Shown here one piece after another: positions 1 through 7,438 of a DNA stretch of 64,000 nucleotides. A program made the position numbers and the translations under genes. Each line of letters starts with the position of its first letter. Positions within the stretch are counted from its first letter, which is position 1. The DNA comes from Enhydrobacter aerosaccus (GTDB lineage: Bacteria; Pseudomonadota; Alphaproteobacteria; Reyranellales; Reyranellaceae), in the NCBI RefSeq assembly GCF_900167455.1, contig NZ_FUWJ01000007.1, positions 124,001 through 188,000 of the forward strand. The letters are read 5' to 3'. The notes below the pieces were generated by a model that saw only the letters and a list, made by a program, of their open reading frames with translations, was not told where the DNA came from and ran no database searches.

Positions 1-67
1 CGGGCAGCAGGTTACATGGAAAATTTGTCCATCTCGCCGCACCCCCAGAGCGTCATCCGACCCGACG

Positions 68-346
68 TCACTCGGACCTCTCTTGGGAAACCCGGTGCGT
101 CGCCCTCAGCCGGTAGGCGACAGCGCCGTAGGTCGCGACGCAGTAGGGAACGAGGAAAGTCAACGCCAGCTTCGTGAAGTCGAGGTGTCCCGTGCCCATC
201 AATGCATCCCCCTGGTTGATCAGGTTCAGGATGCTGCCGACGACCGCTGCCACGGCGAATGACCGACGCGGGACACCATCGCCGACGCAGAAATGCCAAA
301 TAAGGCCGAGCCGAGGCATAAGTGGCTGACGTCGCTGCTCAACCAT
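68..346 (-). CDS. NrtS-like small membrane protein
   Basis: A 92-residue protein with two predicted membrane segments. Residues 28-80 carry the signature of the NrtS (nitrate/nitrite transporter accessory) family: V-V-G-S-I-L-N-L-I-N-Q-G-D-A-L, then a conserved V-P-Y-C-V-A-T-Y-G-A-V. The family is known only as a small inner-membrane protein associated with nitrate assimilation genes; its biochemical role is weakly established. The start overlaps the stop of the anti-sigma gene by 8 nt, so it is translated as the third gene of the sigma/anti-sigma operon. An internal ATG at residue 10 would remove the hydrophilic head and is an alternative start. The pairing with a stress sigma factor rather than nitrate genes is notable. 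Confidence 0.75.
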   Translation of the reverse strand: MVEQRRQPLMPRLGLIWHFCVGDGVPRRSFAVAAVVGSILNLINQGDALMGTGHLDFTKLALTFLVPYCVATYGAVAYRLRATHRVSQERSE

Positions 347-995
347 CCCGGGAGTGGCGCCATCTTACCAGCCGCGGGCCAAGCAGGGCGCTCACGGCGG
401 TCAGCAGGGCGACACTTCCGACCTGCCACACGATGACCATCACGCGAGCATCTTGTTGATGGAACAAACGAAGGCCGAAGTCGGCCAGCGCGGCGGCGGC
501 AAGGCCGCCCAGCCCGACCGAAAGCACGGGCGCAAGCGGAGCACGGCGATGGAGCATCAGCGCCATGGCTGCCCCCGGGACCAAGCCGATCATGATGATG
601 CCCGGCAGACAGGCCCAGTCTGACCGCAATATCAGCCCGCCCGGACCGGACTCCATCTCGTGCAGGCAACCGGCGCCGAGGGTACCGAGCCAGATCAGCA
701 AAGGCAGGACCGGAACCCAACGCTCCCAATGAGGGCGTCCTGGCACACCGGCGCAGAGCGCAGCCATAGCTGCCGTAACCGCCACCATCAGAGCCGCTGC
801 TTCTTCGAGCATCCAACCTGGCTCAGCGAGCTTAAGGGCCAAGTCCGGCCGAAGGCCCATCTGCATCACGACGAAGGCAACCCACGGAGCTGAGAGCGCA
901 AGCCAAATGATCAACCCAATCACCGGCGGCTTCAGCCGACGGACCGGAGTCCTGACGTCTGCGGCCAATGCATTGATGAGGTCTTCCGTCTTCAT
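339..995 (-). CDS. nrsF: NrsF-type anti-sigma factor (DUF1109)
   Basis: A 218-residue protein with a short cytoplasmic head (about 1-22) followed by six hydrophobic segments, the architecture of the DUF1109/NrsF family. In Caulobacter, NrsF holds the ECF factor SigF at the membrane and senses stress through conserved cysteines; here Cys81, Cys110 and Cys129 are candidate sensors. It starts 2 nt after the sigma factor stop, so the pair is translationally coupled. Family membership rests on topology, length and the operon partner. The many GTAACC-N16-CGAA promoters in the window agree with an ECF16/NrsF system. Confidence 0.85.
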   Translation of the reverse strand: MKTEDLINALAADVRTPVRRLKPPVIGLIIWLALSAPWVAFVVMQMGLRPDLALKLAEPGWMLEEAAALMVAVTAAMAALCAGVPGRPHWERWVPVLPLLIWLGTLGAGCLHEMESGPGGLILRSDWACLPGIIMIGLVPGAAMALMLHRRAPLAPVLSVGLGGLAAAALADFGLRLFHQQDARVMVIVWQVGSVALLTAVSALLGPRLVRWRHSRDG

Positions 996-997
996 GG

Positions 998-1558
998 TCA
1001 GTGCTTTTTGAGGCCAAGGCGCAGGGCCTTCATGGCCCGATGCATCGACGTCTTTAGCGCCGCGACCGACATTCCGCTGACCGCCGAGGCCTCTTTGAGT
1101 GACATCTCCTTGATCCTCAACAGTTCTACGGCCTTCCGTTGGCCGTGCGGGAGGTCTGCAAGCGCCCGCGACAACATTTCAGAATCCGCCATTTGATCTA
1201 CTGGTTCCTTCGTTTCATCGCTTGAAATGGTTTCAGGCAGAATCTCGACGGCTACTTCGCCTCTCGAGCGTCGCACTTGCCGGCGCTGGGCATCGGCTAG
1301 CCGGTTTCGCGCGATGGCCGACAACCAGGGCAGGAACGGCCGCCCCGGATCGTAGGTATGGCGAACCTGATGCAGCGACAGCAGCACATCCTGGACGATG
1401 TCCTCGACGTCTTCCGAGCCCGTCCACCGCCCCGAGACCATACGCCGGACAAGCGGCGACGCCGCCGTCAGCAACCGCGCGTAGGCGGCCGCATCGCCCT
1501 CCTGCGACAGGCGCATGAGTGTCGCCAGTTCGGATACGTCTGTTCGAGTATCGGCCAC
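998..1558 (-). CDS. sigF: ECF sigma factor, SigF/ECF16-like
   Basis: An ECF sigma-70 factor. Region 2 contains E-D-V-E-D-I-V-Q-D-V-L-L and the -10 recognition stretch R-P-F-L-P-W-L-S-A-I-A-R-N-R; region 4 near the C-terminus contains M-S-V-A-A-L-K-T-S-M-H-R-A. It is followed immediately by nrsF, which defines the ECF16-type pair. The open frame extends upstream to an ATG at 1639, but the extra 27 residues are Arg/Gly-rich and unlike the family, so I prefer the GTG at 1558; an AAGGAGGT at about 1598 fits neither start well, so the start is uncertain. It should direct transcription from GTAACC-N16-CGAA promoters, of which five exact copies are in this window. I see no such promoter in front of the sigma gene itself. 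Confidence 0.88.
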   Translation of the reverse strand: MADTRTDVSELATLMRLSQEGDAAAYARLLTAASPLVRRMVSGRWTGSEDVEDIVQDVLLSLHQVRHTYDPGRPFLPWLSAIARNRLADAQRRQVRRSRGEVAVEILPETISSDETKEPVDQMADSEMLSRALADLPHGQRKAVELLRIKEMSLKEASAVSGMSVAALKTSMHRAMKALRLGLKKH

Positions 1559-1832
1559 AGCGAATCGTAACGGCCGTCTGTACCGGCCGCTACCTCCTTG
1601 TGGTAAGCCTCTACGCTTCTTGAATGAAACTGGCAGCACGCATTCCGGCGGTGCCGGATTGTCGAAGATCAGTTGAGTTCCGGCAGACCGATCCCGGCTT
1701 GTCTCAATGTCTTTTCGAGGGTCGGCGTTTGACGAACGGCCGCGCCAGCCTCATGGGTCAATCGGCTTGATCCGCTCGACAATCGGCCGCACCAGCCCTT
1801 GGTCGCCGTCCGGAATCGCCCTGCATTTTTTG

Positions 1833-1858
1833 GTAACCTTTGACTTCCCCCGAGCGAA
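1833..1858 (+). promoter_or_regulatory. SigF-type promoter for the AhpD selenoprotein operon
   Basis: An exact GTAACC-N16-CGAA (GTAACC at 1833-1838, CGAA at 1855-1858), the -35/-10 pattern known for Caulobacter SigF. It lies about 75 nt upstream of the preferred GTG start at 1932. Because it sits inside the longer open frame that begins at 1707, it argues that the true start is downstream. Confidence 0.85.
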
Positions 1859-1931
1859 TGGTGAAGCGGTGGCATTTGCTCGATGCATGCCAGAGGCGGA
1901 CGATATTGTTCGAAGCGACGGGAGGGGAGCC

Positions 1932-3053
1932 GTGGAGATACATGCGGGAATACCGACGGCCGAGATCGAGATTCGCCCTGACTTGTCCCATGTCCTCGAT
2001 GCCGCCTGGGCCAGGATCGGCGCACCGGGGACCTGGTGGAACGCTGCCGAACGTGTCGCCATTGCCGCAGAGACGCGGCAGGCCGTGCACTGCGACTTCT
2101 GCCGCGCGCGTCGAGAGGCAGTCTCGGCCTCCATGGTGTCCGGACGGCACGACAACGCCGTGGGCCTGCCGTCGCCTGCGATCGAAGCGATCCATCGCAT
2201 TCGCACCGATCCCGGCCGGCTTGGGCGCGGCTGGTACGATTCGGTCATAACGGCGGGTCTGTCGGAAGAGTGCTATGTCGAGATGGTGTCGGTAATTGCA
2301 GTCGTGGTCGCGAACGACACGTTTCGGCGAGCCGCCGGCTTGCCGGCTCTTGCCCTGCCACGTGCACTCCCGGGCGAGGCCACGCGCCGCCGTCCGGCCG
2401 GGGCCAAGCCTGGCCTGGCCTGGATGCCGACGCTCGCGCCTGAGGACAGGACAGCCGATGACCCGGATCTTTATCAAGACCATCCCGGGCCGCGACAGCG
2501 CGGCGGCGGCAACGTGCACCGAGCGCTCAGCCTCGTGCCGGACTCGATGCTTCACTGGTGGGACATGTTCGAGATCATGTACCTGCCGGCCGCCGCGATG
2601 CGCGATTTCACCCGTGAATATCGCGCCATATCGCACGCCCAGATCGAGATGCTGGCCGCCAGGGTCGCCGCCCTCAACCAGTGTATCTATTGAACGGCCA
2701 GCCATGCGGCCCTGCTCCGTGCGAGCGGCAAACACGGCGAGGCGCAATACGGCTTCGCGGGAATCGTCGACGGCACGACACACACCGGCGTCGTTCGGGA
2801 AAAGGAACTGCTCGCCTTCGCCGACGCCGCATTTGCTGAAAATGCAAAGTCGCTCGCTGCGGCGCGCGAGGCGCTCGTCCACGCATTGGGCGTCGCCGCC
2901 ATGGTCGATGCAGCGGCCGTCATTGCCGGCTTCGATGGCATCACCCGGATCGCCGATGCGACGGGCATTCCGCTCGAACCACCCAAGGCGGAGCAGACCG
3001 CGGACCTCCGGGCGACATTGCAGCTCGACGCGTTCCAATCCGCGAAGTGGTGA
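1932..3053 (+). CDS. AhpD-like selenoprotein with CxxU active site
   Basis: Predicted 373-residue carboxymuconolactone-decarboxylase/AhpD-like protein read through an in-frame UGA at 2691-2693. The frame continues for 119 more sense codons. Around the UGA it reads C251-I-Y-U254-T-A-S-H258, which aligns with the AhpD active site C-x-x-C-x-x-x-H, so the UGA sits on the reactive second cysteine. An earlier C-D-F-C lies near residue 55. The GTG start is chosen for the strong GGAGGGGAG upstream and for the SigF promoter at 1833. A SECIS-like hairpin follows the UGA at 2709-2729. The next gene is a Cys-type AhpD paralogue and the one after a HAD hydrolase, probably one operon. Expected role: thiol/selenol peroxidase or disulfide reductase chemistry in the cytoplasm. 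The alternative, a gene cut by a nonsense mutation, is unlikely given the exact catalytic position and intact downstream frame. Confidence 0.85.
2691..2729 (+). promoter_or_regulatory. UGA (Sec) codon and SECIS-like hairpin
   Basis: After the UGA at 2691-2693, positions 2709-2711 (GCC) pair with 2727-2729 (GGC), a CU bulge follows at 2712-2713, then GCTC 2714-2717 pairs with GAGC 2723-2726 around the loop CGTGC. A bulged U and a GU in the apical loop are the two hallmarks of bacterial SECIS elements bound by SelB. Folded by eye only. Confidence 0.65.
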
Positions 3054-3094
3054 CGTCGAGCCGTCCAGGCGGTAACCCTCATGGAGATTATTTT

Positions 3095-3712
3095 ATGACA
3101 GTGAGCGATCGAAGCTGCAGCACGGCCCACATTGCCCCGTTGGAGGACGCCGAACTGGTGAGTGTCCACGACGTCATCGATCTTGCGCGAAAGTTCAGCG
3201 GCTACGTGCCGACCAGCATGCGCATCATGGCCCGCAAGCCCGCGCTCCTGCGCGCGTTCAGCGCCCTTATCAGCGCCGTGATGCGGGAACCCGGGGAGAT
3301 CCCGGCGGACCTGAAATGGCTGATCGCTCACTCGGTGAGCGCCAGCGCGGGATGTCGCTACTGCCAAGCGCATACCGCCGCCAATTCAGCCAAGGCCGGG
3401 CTTCCCGTGGCGAAGATCGAGGCGCTAATGGAATACGAGTCCAGTGCGCTCTATTCGGCGGGAGAGCGGGCGGTCATCGCCCTTGCACTGGCCGCGGGCC
3501 GGGTTCCGAACGAGACGACGCGCGCACATTTCGACACCTTGCGGGCGCATTTCAGCGAAGGCGGCATCGTCGAGGTCGTCGCGGTGATTTCTTTGTTCGG
3601 TTGGCTCAACAGGTGGAACGACACCTTCGCCAGCGATCTGGAGCAGAGCCCAATGGAATTCGCCAAGGCCCATCTTGGCGCATCGGGTTGGTCGCCCGGA
3701 AAGCACGGCTAG
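3095..3712 (+). CDS. AhpD-like carboxymuconolactone decarboxylase family protein
   Basis: A 205-residue protein with the AhpD active-site signature C-R-Y-C-Q-A-H-T (C-x-x-C-x-x-H) around residue 85 and the usual helical surroundings (A-x-x-A-G-L-P-x-x-K-I-E-A-L). It is the ordinary cysteine counterpart of the selenoprotein just upstream. The ATG at 3095 is preferred over an upstream GTG because of the ATGGAGA ribosome-binding region. The gap to the selenoprotein stop is 41 nt and to the HAD gene 76 nt, so the three genes probably share the SigF-type promoter at 1833. Expected to act on peroxides or organic disulfides; the substrate is unknown. Confidence 0.85.
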   Translation: MTVSDRSCSTAHIAPLEDAELVSVHDVIDLARKFSGYVPTSMRIMARKPALLRAFSALISAVMREPGEIPADLKWLIAHSVSASAGCRYCQAHTAANSAKAGLPVAKIEALMEYESSALYSAGERAVIALALAAGRVPNETTRAHFDTLRAHFSEGGIVEVVAVISLFGWLNRWNDTFASDLEQSPMEFAKAHLGASGWSPGKHG

Positions 3713-3788
3713 TCGGGCGGCCGACGCGCCGGAACAGGACGGTCCTCTTTCGACTCTTGCAAGCGATCAGCAGCGAGGTTTCTTCGTC

Positions 3789-4487
3789 ATGACAGGAACG
3801 CACGATGACAGGCTGACCGGGATTCGCGCCTGTGTATTTGATGCCTATGGCACTTTGTTCGACTTCGCGTCGGCGGCCGCTGGTTGCGCGGACGTCCTGG
3901 GCGACAAGACAAGCGCGCTGACCGCCTTGTGGCGCGACAAGCAGCTCCAGTACACTTGGCTGCGCACGCTTCAGGGTGCCCACGCCGACTTCTGGAGAGT
4001 GACGCGGGACGCGCTTGAGTATGCGCTGGACGCTCTCGACCTGCGCGACGCTGCCCTGCCGGACAGGCTCATGTCACTTTATTTGAATCTGCAGGCCTTT
4101 CCGGAGGTGCCCGAGACGCTTCGCAGGCTCAAGGCCGCCGGCATCAAGGCAGCAATCCTGTCCAACGGAACGCCGAAGATGCTCGATGCCGTGGTGTCAA
4201 ACGCCGGTCTGGGCGACCTGTTCGATCACGTGATCTCGGTCGAAGCCGTGGGAGTATTCAAGACCGATCCAAGAGTCTATCAGCTGGCCGTCGATTGGCT
4301 GGGCGTGGCGCCTCGGGAGATAGCATTTCAGTCGTCCAATGCCTGGGATGCCTATGCCGCGTCCGCCTTCGGCATGCGCGTGGTGTGGTGCAATCGATAT
4401 GGGCAGCGGCCCGAGCGCTTGCCCGGAAAACCCGACCAACAGGTGCGCACGCTTGCCGAACTCATCCCGATCCTCGGCCTGTCATAG
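3789..4487 (+). CDS. HAD-family haloacid dehalogenase type II-like hydrolase
   Basis: 232 residues with all HAD motifs: motif I F-D-A-Y-G-T-L-F with nucleophile Asp18, motif II L-S-N-G-T, the lysine in F-K-T-D-P-R-V-Y, and the type II haloacid dehalogenase signature F-Q-S-S-N-A-W-D-A near residue 183. Such enzymes hydrolyse (S)-2-haloacids through an aspartyl-ester intermediate, though many family members have other substrates. The ATG at 3789 places motif I at the standard distance from the N-terminus. It is the last gene of the putative selenoprotein operon; the next gene is convergent. Confidence 0.87.
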   Translation: MTGTHDDRLTGIRACVFDAYGTLFDFASAAAGCADVLGDKTSALTALWRDKQLQYTWLRTLQGAHADFWRVTRDALEYALDALDLRDAALPDRLMSLYLNLQAFPEVPETLRRLKAAGIKAAILSNGTPKMLDAVVSNAGLGDLFDHVISVEAVGVFKTDPRVYQLAVDWLGVAPREIAFQSSNAWDAYAASAFGMRVVWCNRYGQRPERLPGKPDQQVRTLAELIPILGLS

Positions 4488-4503
4488 CGGGCAAGACACT
4501 CGC

Positions 4504-5304
4504 TCAATGAGCGAACGTGGCAATCATTCCGGCCTCAACCCAGCCGCGCAACAGCGCGGCTGCGCGGGCCGGTGATTGCTCCTCGCCGACATGCGGCGCC
4601 AGCGCTTGGCAGAGATCGGGGAAGGGCCGTCCCTCGACCATTGCGGTAAGCATGGCTGCTTCGTCCGGCTCCATCGAGCGGAACTGCGTGGTGCGCTCGG
4701 GCCGCCAGATCACCCATGCCACTGAGTCCGATGTAGCGCCGACCTCTAGGTTGCCCGGCTCTACTTCTTCGCGTTTCTGCCAGCCCTGCGGCACTTCGTA
4801 CGAAAGCGAGAGCCGGCGCAGGGAGGGCAGGGGGTTGAAGGCGAGCGTCTCCCACGCTTCCGCGGGCAGTGCCACAAGTTGTTCCGCAGCAAGCGGCTCG
4901 GCATCCGGCGCATCGAACGCTTCGCCCAGCGTCCATTCGAAACGCGCCATCTCCGCGGCTGCCGGCGACTTGATGTAGGGCTCCGTGCTCGCCAGAAAGT
5001 CCGCGAGATGCCGGCCGAACCAGCGCACCGAGCGATAGCGTGACGGATGGGCGGCAATATAGGCGCGCGCCATGTGATCGAAATCGGCCGGGCCGGCCAT
5101 CGCCATCAGGCCCGGATAGTCCGCCGTGAGCACCTCAATCAAGCGCCATGCGTAAGCATCGCGATAGACGCCCAGCAGGGTAAGCCGGTCGGTCTTGCGT
5201 GTGTCGCGCACCGCACCAGAGAAGGAATCACTGGTGATTAGCAGATAGTCTTGAAAGGCGCGCTGCAGGCCTGCAAGCGAGCCGGTGTTCGCGCTCATAT
5301 TCAT
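4504..5304 (-). CDS. bufC: BufC, DUF2063 partner of the bufferin maturase
   Basis: 266 residues. The N-terminal half (L-A-G-L-Q-R-A-F-Q-D-Y-L-L ... V-Y-R-D-A-Y-A-W-R-L-I-E-V-L) is a DUF2063 domain, as in the recognition partners (MbnC, BufC) of MNIO/DUF692 enzymes; the C-terminal half is a small PqqD-like domain. The ATG at 5304 overlaps the bufB stop (ATGA), so BufB and BufC are co-translated, as expected for a heterodimeric RiPP maturase. It should help BufB bind the BufA2 precursor. It is the last gene of the operon. Confidence 0.87.
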   Translation of the reverse strand: MNMSANTGSLAGLQRAFQDYLLITSDSFSGAVRDTRKTDRLTLLGVYRDAYAWRLIEVLTADYPGLMAMAGPADFDHMARAYIAAHPSRYRSVRWFGRHLADFLASTEPYIKSPAAAEMARFEWTLGEAFDAPDAEPLAAEQLVALPAEAWETLAFNPLPSLRRLSLSYEVPQGWQKREEVEPGNLEVGATSDSVAWVIWRPERTTQFRSMEPDEAAMLTAMVEGRPFPDLCQALAPHVGEEQSPARAAALLRGWVEAGMIATFAH

Positions 5305-6134
5305 GCCGCCTGCCTCGTCGCCTCGGCGGCGATTCGACGGGCGATGTCGAGCTCGGCGACCAGCTCGAGGTAGGGCGGGATGTCGGCATCGCGCTCGATC
5401 ATAGTCGGCACGCCGGGGAAGAGCCGTACCGCCTCGGCGTAGAGGTCCCACACGTCGGCGATGATCGGATGATCGTGCGTGTCGATGATGTGCGTGCCTT
5501 TGTTGAGGTGCCCGGCGAGATGGAACTGCCGCACTCGCGCCCGCGGTATGGCGCGAAGGTAGGTGAGTGCATCAAACTCGTGATTGAAAGCGCTGACATA
5601 GACATTGTTGACGTCGAGCAGGACCTCGCAGTCGGCGCGACGGGTGAGCTCGGCGATGAAGTCCCACTCCGTGAGCTCGGAGGCGGCGTAGGTTACATAG
5701 CTCGACGCGTTCTCCAGCACCAGCCGCCGGTCGAGATAGTCCTGCACGCGCTTCACGCGCTCGGCGACATGGTCGAGCGCCTCCTCGGTGTAGGGAAGAG
5801 GCAACAGGTCGTGCATGTTGAGCCCACGCAGCCCCGTGAAGCAGAGATGGTCGGAGACCCACATCGGCTGCACGCGTTCGATTAGGCCCTTGAGGTCCTC
5901 GAGATAGCGCATGTCCAAGGGATCGGTCGAGCCGATCGACAGCGAGACGCCATGCAACGCCATCGGGTAGTCGCGCCGGATACGGTCGAGCCAGTAGAGC
6001 GGGGCGCCGCCCGGCACCATGTAGTTTTCGCTGATCGCCTCGAACCAGCTCACCTTGCCGGGGTTCGCGATGATGTCCTCGTAGTGGTCCGTGCGCAGCC
6101 CGAGGCCAAAATCGATGACGCTTTTCATGGTCAA
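5301..6134 (-). CDS. bufB: BufB, MNIO (DUF692) multinuclear iron oxidase
   Basis: 277 residues of the DUF692/MNIO family, TIM-barrel enzymes with a di- or tri-iron centre that oxidise cysteines of ribosomal precursor peptides. Conserved metal-ligand segments are visible: L-H-G-V-S-L-S, W-V-S-D-H-L-C-F, D-V-N-N-V-Y-V-S-A-F-N-H, Q-F-H-L-A-G-H and D-T-H-D-H-P. In the bufferin pathway the product is thought to turn cysteines of BufA into copper-binding thio-oxazoles. It lies 72 nt after bufA2 and overlaps bufC, so bufA2-bufB-bufC form one operon behind the SigF-type promoter at 6484-6509. Confidence 0.92.
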   Translation of the reverse strand: MTMKSVIDFGLGLRTDHYEDIIANPGKVSWFEAISENYMVPGGAPLYWLDRIRRDYPMALHGVSLSIGSTDPLDMRYLEDLKGLIERVQPMWVSDHLCFTGLRGLNMHDLLPLPYTEEALDHVAERVKRVQDYLDRRLVLENASSYVTYAASELTEWDFIAELTRRADCEVLLDVNNVYVSAFNHEFDALTYLRAIPRARVRQFHLAGHLNKGTHIIDTHDHPIIADVWDLYAEAVRLFPGVPTMIERDADIPPYLELVAELDIARRIAAEATRQAA

Positions 6135-6206
6135 CCAACCACCCTCAAAAGACGGCGGGCATCGCCGATTGCTCGGGACACCCGCGCGCCTCCCGGTCCT
6201 GTGTCC

Positions 6207-6440
6207 TTACATGACCTTTCCACCCGCGGCGGCGCAGGCCTTGGCATCGGCCGTTTCGGCCCAGCCCTGCCCCTTGCAGGCGTTCTGGCCCTTGGCGGGC
6301 GACTGGCCGCCCTTGCAGGCGCTTTGGCCCTTGCAGGCATTGGCGCCCAGGCACTTCACGCCCTCAGCATGCGCCGCGGTGGCGAGCGTGCCGGCAGCGA
6401 AGATGGACGCGGCTGTGATCAAGAAAGTACGCTTGTTCAT
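6207..6440 (-). CDS. bufA: BufA2-type bufferin precursor
   Basis: A 77-residue precursor of a ribosomally made copper-binding peptide. Residues 1-25 form a Sec signal peptide ending A-H-A; the mature part begins E-G-V-K-C-L-G and contains repeated C-K-G-Q units with cysteines at 30, 36, 42, 55 and 69, the pattern of periplasmic BufA2 metallophores. BufB/BufC encoded directly downstream would modify these cysteines. The ATG follows GAGGATCCTCCTG-like sequence on the opposite reading and a purine-rich AGGATC leader. An exact SigF-type promoter ends about 43 nt upstream. Role: periplasmic copper sequestration; the exact modified residues cannot be read from sequence. Confidence 0.9.
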   Translation of the reverse strand: MNKRTFLITAASIFAAGTLATAAHAEGVKCLGANACKGQSACKGGQSPAKGQNACKGQGWAETADAKACAAAGGKVM

Positions 6441-6483
6441 GAGGATCCTCCTGGTTGCGCGAGCGCGAGCTCGCTTCCTGCTA

Positions 6484-6509
6484 TTCGGACGGGGTGGCTC
6501 GAAGGTTAC
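6484..6509 (-). promoter_or_regulatory. SigF-type promoter for bufA2-bufB-bufC
   Basis: On the minus strand GTAACC (6509-6504), 16 nt, CGAA (6487-6484): an exact match to the SigF motif. It is placed to give a leader of roughly 35-40 nt before the bufA2 ATG at 6440. Confidence 0.88.
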
Positions 6510-6611
6510 GGTGCACCCGGGAAGTTTCGCTCGAGCGATGCCAAGTCCGATCGCTCACGAGATAGAGCACGCGCCATGTCGCACTACAGACCGGGGCTTG
6601 TCGTTGCTCCG

Positions 6612-6657
6612 AAAAAGGAAGGCGCCGTCGGGGTAGTGGGGGCAACCCGACGGCGCC
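6612..6657 (-). terminator. Rho-independent terminator after doxX/bufD
   Basis: Positions 6621-6632 (GGCGCCGTCGGG) and 6646-6657 (CCCGACGGCGCC) form a perfect 12-bp stem with a 13-nt loop. On the minus strand it is followed by TTCCTTTTTC. It separates doxX from bufA2 within the 317-nt gap, which also carries the bufA2 promoter, so the two are independent transcripts. Confidence 0.8.
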
Positions 6658-6757
6658 AGCGGCCCAGTGCGGTCGGGGGACGTGCTGAGCCGATTTAAAC
6701 GCCGGACTTTTGTGCGCTGCTCAAGTCTTCAAGACCTCATCAGCTGCCGGCTGTGTG

Positions 6758-7234
6758 TCACGCGCCATAGTCCGAGGCCGGCCGGTCGCCGCGGAATTTC
6801 TTCAGGATCAGATGGTCGAACGAAACCGGGCCGGGACCGGCGATACCGAGCCAGGCAAACATCACGAAGTAGGAAACCTCTTCGAAGCCCAGCAGGGTTT
6901 CGAGCGAATCGACGTCGGCCCATTTTGCCGAGATGATGGCGACAAGCATGATCGCCATCATGGGCACCGACATGAATCGGGTGAGCAGCCCAAGCAGCAG
7001 GAACAGGCCGCCCAGGAACTCCATCGCCGAGACGAACGGCGTGAGCACCTCGGGGAAAGGAATACCCCATCCCCTGAAGTTCTCGATCATGCGTGGCAGT
7101 ACCTGCAGTTTCTCCCAGCCGCTCCACAGGAACACCCAGCCAACGACGATGCGGGCCGCAAGAGGTGCCAACCACGTGAAGTAGCTCGCGAAGACCCTCG
7201 ACCAATCATAGAAGATCGTTATCAAACTGTTCAT
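6758..7234 (-). CDS. DoxX family membrane protein (BufD-like)
   Basis: 158 residues with four predicted membrane helices and the DoxX signature (A-R-I-V-V-G-W-V-F-L-W-S-G-W-E-K, E-F-L-G-G-L-F-L-L-L-G-L-L-T-R). DoxX proteins commonly accompany bufferin clusters as bufD; their function is not settled, with redox or quinone-linked roles proposed. Start taken at the ATG 7234 (M-N-S-L-I-T-I-F-Y), 39 nt after the SigF-type promoter at 7273-7298; an upstream in-frame ATG at 7273 would overlap that promoter. A strong terminator follows, so it is a single-gene transcript. Confidence 0.87.
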   Translation of the reverse strand: MNSLITIFYDWSRVFASYFTWLAPLAARIVVGWVFLWSGWEKLQVLPRMIENFRGWGIPFPEVLTPFVSAMEFLGGLFLLLGLLTRFMSVPMMAIMLVAIISAKWADVDSLETLLGFEEVSYFVMFAWLGIAGPGPVSFDHLILKKFRGDRPASDYGA

Positions 7235-7272
7235 TGGGTAGGCCTCACGAGCATTGCGCCTGCCTCTCCACA

Positions 7273-7298
7273 TTCGTGCGGACCATCGTCAAGGTTAC
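7273..7298 (-). promoter_or_regulatory. SigF-type promoter for doxX/bufD
   Basis: Exact GTAACC-N16-CGAA on the minus strand (GTAACC 7298-7293, CGAA 7276-7273), about 39 nt upstream of the doxX ATG. Confidence 0.88.
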
Positions 7299-7438
7299 AG
7301 GGCAGGACAGAGATCTTTGTCCCTGTCCGCCTGTCTTCGATGTCGAGAAGGCGAGCGGGAAGAGAGCGCCGAAGTCGGCATACCCGCCCGAGTCCGATGT
7401 TCTTCCCCAAGACTCCGAAACCGATCGTCTCTCACCCA

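Noticed and set aside
3072-3097. GTAACC before the second AhpD gene as a SigF promoter
   Set aside because: At the right spacing the -10 reads TATG, not CGAA, and the gene sits inside an operon.
2687-3373. Long minus-strand open frame opposite the 3' end of the AhpD selenoprotein and the next gene
   Set aside because: It mirrors two real plus-strand genes, has no family features, and the plus strand has motif-level support. Similar long shadows (for example 1758-3038 minus) are GC-rich artefacts.
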